From positions 248,001 through 312,000 of the forward strand of contig JALPQD010000829.1 in NCBI GenBank assembly GCA_023101885.1: a stretch of DNA of 64,000 nt, read 5' to 3'. Position 1 is the stretch's first letter. Every line of letters begins with the position of its first letter. The notes below the pieces were generated by a model, which was not told where the DNA came from, searched no databases, and worked only from the letters and a program-made list of their open reading frames with translations. Position numbers and translations under genes: made by a program. The DNA comes from Typhlomys cinereus (taxonomy: Eukaryota; Chordata; Mammalia; Rodentia; Platacanthomyidae). Shown here piece by piece: positions 59,788 to 64,000 of the stretch.

Positions 59788-59974
59788 CTGAGTGCCTTTA
59801 GAGACCCAGGGGTGGTTTTCGGAATCCTACATTGCTCTACCTCTTCCTGCTTTGTTCTGGGGTTACCCAGCATCTGCCCTCGCAGACCAGAAGCATAGGC
59901 CTTGGGACCTCAAGATCTGAATTTAGGACCTTTTGCTTCTGAGGTAAATTAATCCAAGTCATCTCTGTAGCCCC
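59788..59974 (-). repeat. Old B2-like SINE, partial
   Basis: This is an antisense piece with AAGATCTGAATTTAGGACC and a diverged head (AAGTCATCTCTGTAGCCCC). Confidence 0.65.
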
Positions 59975-60646
59975 TGAGAGCTTACTTTCAGTCCAATGGT
60001 TTTAAATTACCTCAATAAAGTCATGTTCTGCCTTCCGGGCTGTTGAATGAAAACCCAGTGTGGCCTGAAGCAAGCCAGGCCTTGGGGCAAGACCCAAAAG
60101 TGCCCAGTACATGCCTGAGGGAAGGAATGTGCCAGGCCTCTCCCTGGGTGGCCGCTGAGGGACACGCTATCACCCGAGGGCGGAACCCGAGGGCTCAGCA
60201 GAACCAGTCCTAAGTGCCACTCCTGGGGGTCTGCTAGCCGTGCGAACCCCTTGAAACGGTCACAATCACTATGTGCTGTCACTGCCTTCTTGAGAAAGCA
60301 GTCAGGATCACAAAGATGTAGGAATCTGAGCTCCCAAAAGGGGCCAGAGAACAGTAGCTGTGGACCCATCAGGCCTCTGAAATGTAAACTACTGTTTGAC
60401 CACTACGTTCCTTTACTGAATGAACATCGGTGCCTTTCTCTTGCAGAAACTTATGATTCGGGATAAAACATCAAACTTGACTTAGCTGTCCAGGTGACTT
60501 CATTTCTTGGACCATAACCTCGCCTTTTTAGCCTATACAGCTATCCAGTAGAGACCGAGACATCTGTCGGAACAGGTGAGTGTAGACCTACTTCTGGTCT
60601 CTGCAGTGGCTGCCCCTTCTACAATCGTGGCAAGAATATCAACAGA

Positions 60647-60890
60647 GGGGCTGGAGAAGTGGCTCAGGGGTTAAGCCTCTGCCTTGCAGGCGGAAGGTCC
60701 TGAGTTCGGATCCCAGATCCCATGTATAGACGCCAGGCAGAAGCGGGGGCGGCCTGCGCTTCTGGTCCTGGTAGGGCGGAGCCTGTGAATCCTGGGGCAG
60801 TTCATGGTGGTTCCCCGAATTCATCCGTGGTTCTACACACACACACACGCATATACGCACAATTTAATAAAAAAAAATTTAAAAAAAAAG
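60647..60890 (+). repeat. B2-like SINE, intergenic, short internal deletion
   Basis: This + strand copy has the perfect duplication TATCAACAGA at 60637-60646 and 60891-60900. It lacks about 30 bases in the middle (the AGAGTAAACAAGGAGG-type part). Confidence 0.93.
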
Positions 60891-61371
60891 TATCAACAGA
60901 AAGTAAGCCTTCAACTATTTCCAGTCAGAATTGTGTAACACAATGCTTGGGTTTCTTTCCCACACTTACATCAAGATCATATCTTGATGCAATCTTAAAT
61001 CACGCAATTTGTGGGTCTGCATAGTTTTGGCGGGAGTGGGTGACCATTTGGAAGTCAGAACTTCAAATGATCCCTAAGGACTAGCTGGGGGGGGGCTGAC
61101 GATACTGAAAAGTCACTTGCAGGTGGATGATAATCATGTTTAATGCAAATTTGCTCACACTAGACAGTCCAGGGGAGGTGACTGTACGCTGTTCGTTCAA
61201 GCTCAGCATCTTTCTCACTACACCTTTACCATAAAGAATGTCAAACGATACGGTCAATGATTTGGTCGGAAAAGTTCAGCGTTGGTGAAAGCTTTTATCA
61301 AAAAGGGCGTTTAGAAAAGTAGACAAAGCCATGGTGTAAAAGAAAAACAAATACATGAAGAACATGAGGGG

Positions 61372-61636
61372 AGGGCGCTGGAGAGACGCTCACTGTCTAA
61401 GAGGCAAACGTGAGGATCCCAGAGTTTGGAACCCAGTTCTCACCTACCAAGTCTGGCCATACGCATGCCTGTACCCAGCACCAGTGGGGGCAGAGATGGG
61501 GTGATAATGGAGCCTGCCAGCTTCCAGCAAATAAAAAGTGGGGGAGCAGGTTAGCAAAGGGTGATGGGGAACACTGATACCCTCTGACCTCTGTGCAACA
61601 AAAGCCCATATAGCCACACACAGACATGCGTGCGCG

Positions 61637-61676
<40 letters not shown>

Positions 61677-61688
61677 CACGCAAAGAAT
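61372..61688 (+). repeat. tRNA-derived SINE with CG/CA tail
   Basis: It starts GGGCGCTGGAGAGACGCTCAC and ends in a (CG)n(CA)n tract at 61629-61680. Confidence 0.65.
61629..61680. repeat. (CG)n(CA)n tract
   Basis: A short run of alternating CG (61631-61645) is followed by CA repeats with single CG interruptions, at the 3' end of a SINE. Confidence 0.93.
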
Positions 61689-61689
61689 A

Positions 61690-61830
61690 GGCCAGGTGCT
61701 GGGCACACACTACAATCCCAGCAGGAGAAATCAGTAATCCAAAACTGTCCTTAGGATACACGGAGAGTTTGAGGCCTAGACAGACCACAGGAGACCCTGT
61801 CAGTCTCCCACCTCCATGAAAAAAAGGTCT
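61690..61830 (+). repeat. B1-like remnant
   Basis: GGCCAGGTGCTGGGCACACACTACAATCCCAGC through GGAGACCCTGTCAGTCTCC follows the B1 order but is diverged. Confidence 0.55.
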
Positions 61831-62521
61831 CAAAATTACTGTTCCACCAATACAACTCATGTCCCTGCATTTGGGGCTCTGCCCTATCGGACGCTGTTCA
61901 AGGCCCCACCCCCCAGCTGCCTGTGTATGGGAATGGGGGGGCAGCTGGGCTGGGGGGGCAAGCGACCCAACAGTCCACGTGTGAGGAGCGGACGCTCTGT
62001 TAGCCTCTGTCCAAGAGGCCATGAGACTCTCCAAAGTAGAATCTGTCCAGTGATGAGTAACACTGATAACCTCAGCTTTGCCCGGCGTCATGCCAAGTGC
62101 CACGGGCAGAGCCGGAGGCAGCCACAGGCGGCACTGCAGCCTCTCTGCGATGTCCCTTTAGGGGTCAAGTTGCTAACGCTTTGTGAATTGATTCAATAGA
62201 AACCAGAGAATGTGTTGGGAATTAGAAAACAAAGTTCATTTTAATGTTTAATATGAAGTCTTATTAGCCCATGAATAAAAACTACACATGACTCTGGTAC
62301 TGGAAAATTACAAACCACAGACTGATAGGATTCTCAGCTCCTGGGGATCCCCACCCCAATGCTGTGTGTCTCTGGGAGGACGCGGGGAAGTCACACTGCA
62401 ACTTGCAAAACCACCACATGCTTCCACGCACAGGAGGTACGGGCGTCCCACCAGGACTTGGAGAAGGTTGTTCTAAACACCTTCAAGACGATGAATTAGT
62501 CTATGTCTGTCGTCGTCCCCC

Positions 62522-62612
62522 CCCTTTTCTTTTTGAGACAATTTCCCCTCCGACTCACAATTCTACTCATCTTCCAAGTTCTGAGATTACGATCACACCT
62601 GACCACCTGCAT
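62522..62612 (-). repeat. B1-like fragment
   Basis: TTTTCTTTTTGAGACAATTTCCCC and CCAAGTTCTGAGATTACGATCACACC are antisense B1 landmarks. Confidence 0.55.
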
Positions 62613-63109
62613 CATTTGTAAACAGGACAAGAATCGTAACTTACATTGTTGTATTTGTGAGAACTAGTATGTAAACGACTGAAATTCTAAGAAATAACTT
62701 AGCTCAACTTCAATCACTTTTACACTGGGACAACAGGCTGGGCAGTTAAACAGCTTTCCCTACAATTATGAGCCAACCAAAAGATCCCCCCGCAGCACCC
62801 TGCGAGCAAGCTCCGTACTAGTCACCAAACTCCCAGAATGCAATGCCAGGGGCTTTCACCTGTTCACTGCACAACCACAGGCAGTGCCAACAGGATTACG
62901 AGCCGCACAGCACAGGATGGGCCTCGTTAGTTGTGTCTGTTACTTAACCTAACATGTAAAAGTGCGTGTTTTATTTAGGCAAATTAACACTGCCTATTAA
63001 TACCAAGTGTGAGAGTCACAGACGACTGAAAACTGTTAGGCTGGGAGTATTTCCCCATGAGATCCCCCCTAGATTCAGTGGACAAAGTTTCGTGACAATT
63101 GACTGGACA

Positions 63110-63360
63110 ACAGAAGTTCAAGTATTCTTTATTCAAAATTGAAAAATGTACCATACTGCATTATTGCAAAAATTCACTGGTACAAAACACTTTGCAGTTG
63201 GTAAGAAGGCAATAAAAAGTTGGTTTTCAAACTTGTTACTATAAATTATTGTTACAGTACTTTGCAAATTCAAAATTTAAAACTGCGTTTTTCCTACATT
63301 GCCCACCGTCCTGGAGGTTCCTGAAGCTAAGGCAGCTGTCTCGGGGGAGGGGGGCAGGCG
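63110..63360 (-). other. Ezh2: EZH2 3' untranslated region
   Basis: A short 3' UTR follows the Ezh2 stop on the - strand. Its distal part, with GCAATAATGCAGTATGGTAC and then AATAAAGAATACTTGAAC, matches the remembered end of mammalian EZH2 mRNA. The cleavage site, near 63105-63118, is inferred. Confidence 0.88.
63128..63133 (-). terminator. Ezh2: EZH2 poly(A) signal AATAAA
   Basis: AATAAA on the - strand (TTTATT on +) lies about 230 bases after the Ezh2 stop. It is the only canonical hexamer placed well for this 3' end. Confidence 0.9.
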
Positions 63361-63421
63361 TCAAGGGATTTCCATCTCTCTCTCGATGCCCACGTACTTC
63401 AGGGCATCAGCCTGGCTGTAT
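63361..63421 (-). CDS. Ezh2: EZH2 terminal coding exon (last 19 codons and stop)
   Basis: On the - strand, TTTGTTTCAG at the acceptor is followed by A (the last base of an Arg codon) and then Y-S-Q-A-D-A-L-K-Y-V-G-I-E-R-E-M-E-I-P and TGA. This is the exact C-terminus of EZH2, the H3K27 methyltransferase of PRC2, just after the catalytic SET domain. The rest of the gene lies beyond the right edge. Only the final exon is in the window, so nothing can be said about the catalytic residues. Confidence 0.97.
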
Positions 63422-64000
63422 CTGAAACAACAGGAACAAGCGCTAACTACCCACCCCAGGTAGAACCGCCAGGCCGCTGAGCGCTGTGGGGCGTCGCGAC
63501 CCCTCCCCGCACAGCGTCGCACAGGCCTGAGAGGGGTGCGTCTGCCCCGACTGTGCGAGGCGCCCCCCGCAGCTCCAGCTGCTCTCGCCTGCGCAGAACG
63601 CTGCCCTCTGGGGAGCTGCACACTGACTGGGGAGAATCCACCGGGAACGAGTGCCCGTGAACAAGGGGCAGGCCTAGCTGGCTGTGCCCAGATGCCAACG
63701 CAGGTACCCGAGAGTACCCGCTGGGACAGGAACCTCAGACCTGCCCGACTGGGGAAGCTGAACAGCTCTGTCTTCAACGCAGCCAACCTGCTGGACGCTC
63801 CCTTCCCCCACCTTAAGGCGAGCACGGGTGGAGCCGCTCGCAGCGGCTCTGAGGAGACCCCTCTATTTGAATCCTACTGGTTTCGCTCAGTTTTTCCCAC
63901 TCTGTGGCACAGTGCATTAAAATAGGTTCACACGAGGCCAGTGTGCAACCGCTCAGTCCTCAAAGCCTGTGTGGGTCATGTTCACCCACGAGAATTATTT
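63422..64000 (-). other. Ezh2: Last EZH2 intron (partial)
   Basis: This is intron upstream of the Ezh2 terminal exon. 63455-63620 is rich in CpG. The open frame running from the exon into it is readthrough, not an extra exon I can support. Confidence 0.85.

Larger units (their letters stand above)
57990..63105. other. Cul1-Ezh2 intergenic region
   Basis: About 5.1 kb lie between the convergent 3' ends. Two well-preserved SINEs (59152-59425 and 60647-60890), older SINEs and a CA tract are present. The G+C-rich part at 58000-59150 and the parts at 59440-59780, 59980-60640, 60901-61370 and 61830-63100 show no convincing gene. Confidence 0.85.

Noticed and set aside
61444..62103. 219-codon open frame on the - strand, the longest in the window
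   Set aside because: It runs through a SINE, its CG/CA tract (Cys-Val repeats) and a B1-like remnant, with no recognisable protein family and no splice or promoter context.
63361..63825. 154-codon - strand frame ending in the EZH2 C-terminus
   Set aside because: Only the last 19 codons are EZH2. A good acceptor lies exactly before them, so the rest is accidental intron readthrough.

Overview
The window is mammalian nuclear DNA, almost certainly from a rodent. The evidence is long GT-AG introns, abundant B1-, B4- and B2-like SINEs, old L1 3' ends on many sides, and a CUL1 N-terminus reading MSSNRS, which I recall as the mouse-type start (human MSSTRS). The B2-like SINEs, with the tRNA-type opening GGGGCTGGAGAGGTGGCTCAGGGGTTAAG, suggest a myodont rodent, but not a standard mouse or rat B2 subfamily. 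I cannot name the species.

Layout. Positions 1-11203 are the end of an intron in the 5' untranslated part of Cul1, whose promoter and first exon lie outside the window. Positions 11204-57985 hold the whole coding part of Cul1 on the + strand: 21 coding exons that join in phase to 776 codons, the normal CUL1 length, then a short 3' UTR with two AATAAA signals. Positions about 57990-63110 are intergenic and repeat-rich. Positions 63110-63421 on the - strand are the last exon of Ezh2 (final 19 codons, stop, 3' UTR and poly(A) signal), and 63422-64000 is the end of the last Ezh2 intron. Cul1 and Ezh2 are therefore convergent, tail to tail, as in other mammals.

Function. CUL1 is the scaffold of SCF (SKP1-CUL1-F-box) ubiquitin ligases. 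Its N-terminus binds SKP1/F-box modules, its C-terminal half binds RBX1, and NEDD8 is attached at Lys720, which is present here in exon 20. EZH2 is the catalytic subunit of Polycomb repressive complex 2. The two genes are neighbours but do not belong to one pathway.

What stands out. (i) The exon 20 splice donor sits on a three-copy 36-bp tandem repeat that stays in the CUL1 reading frame. It is followed at 56641 by a better-looking donor (GTAAGC) that would lengthen exon 20 by exactly 56 codons with no stop and no phase change. (ii) A separate six-unit ~34-bp minisatellite ends about 60 bp before exon 17. (iii) A degraded U6 snRNA pseudogene lies in the intron after exon 16. (iv) Several well-preserved B2-like SINEs have recognisable target-site duplications, and two sense copies put AATAAA motifs inside Cul1 introns. 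I found no sign of an undescribed multi-gene system, a CRISPR array or prokaryotic content.
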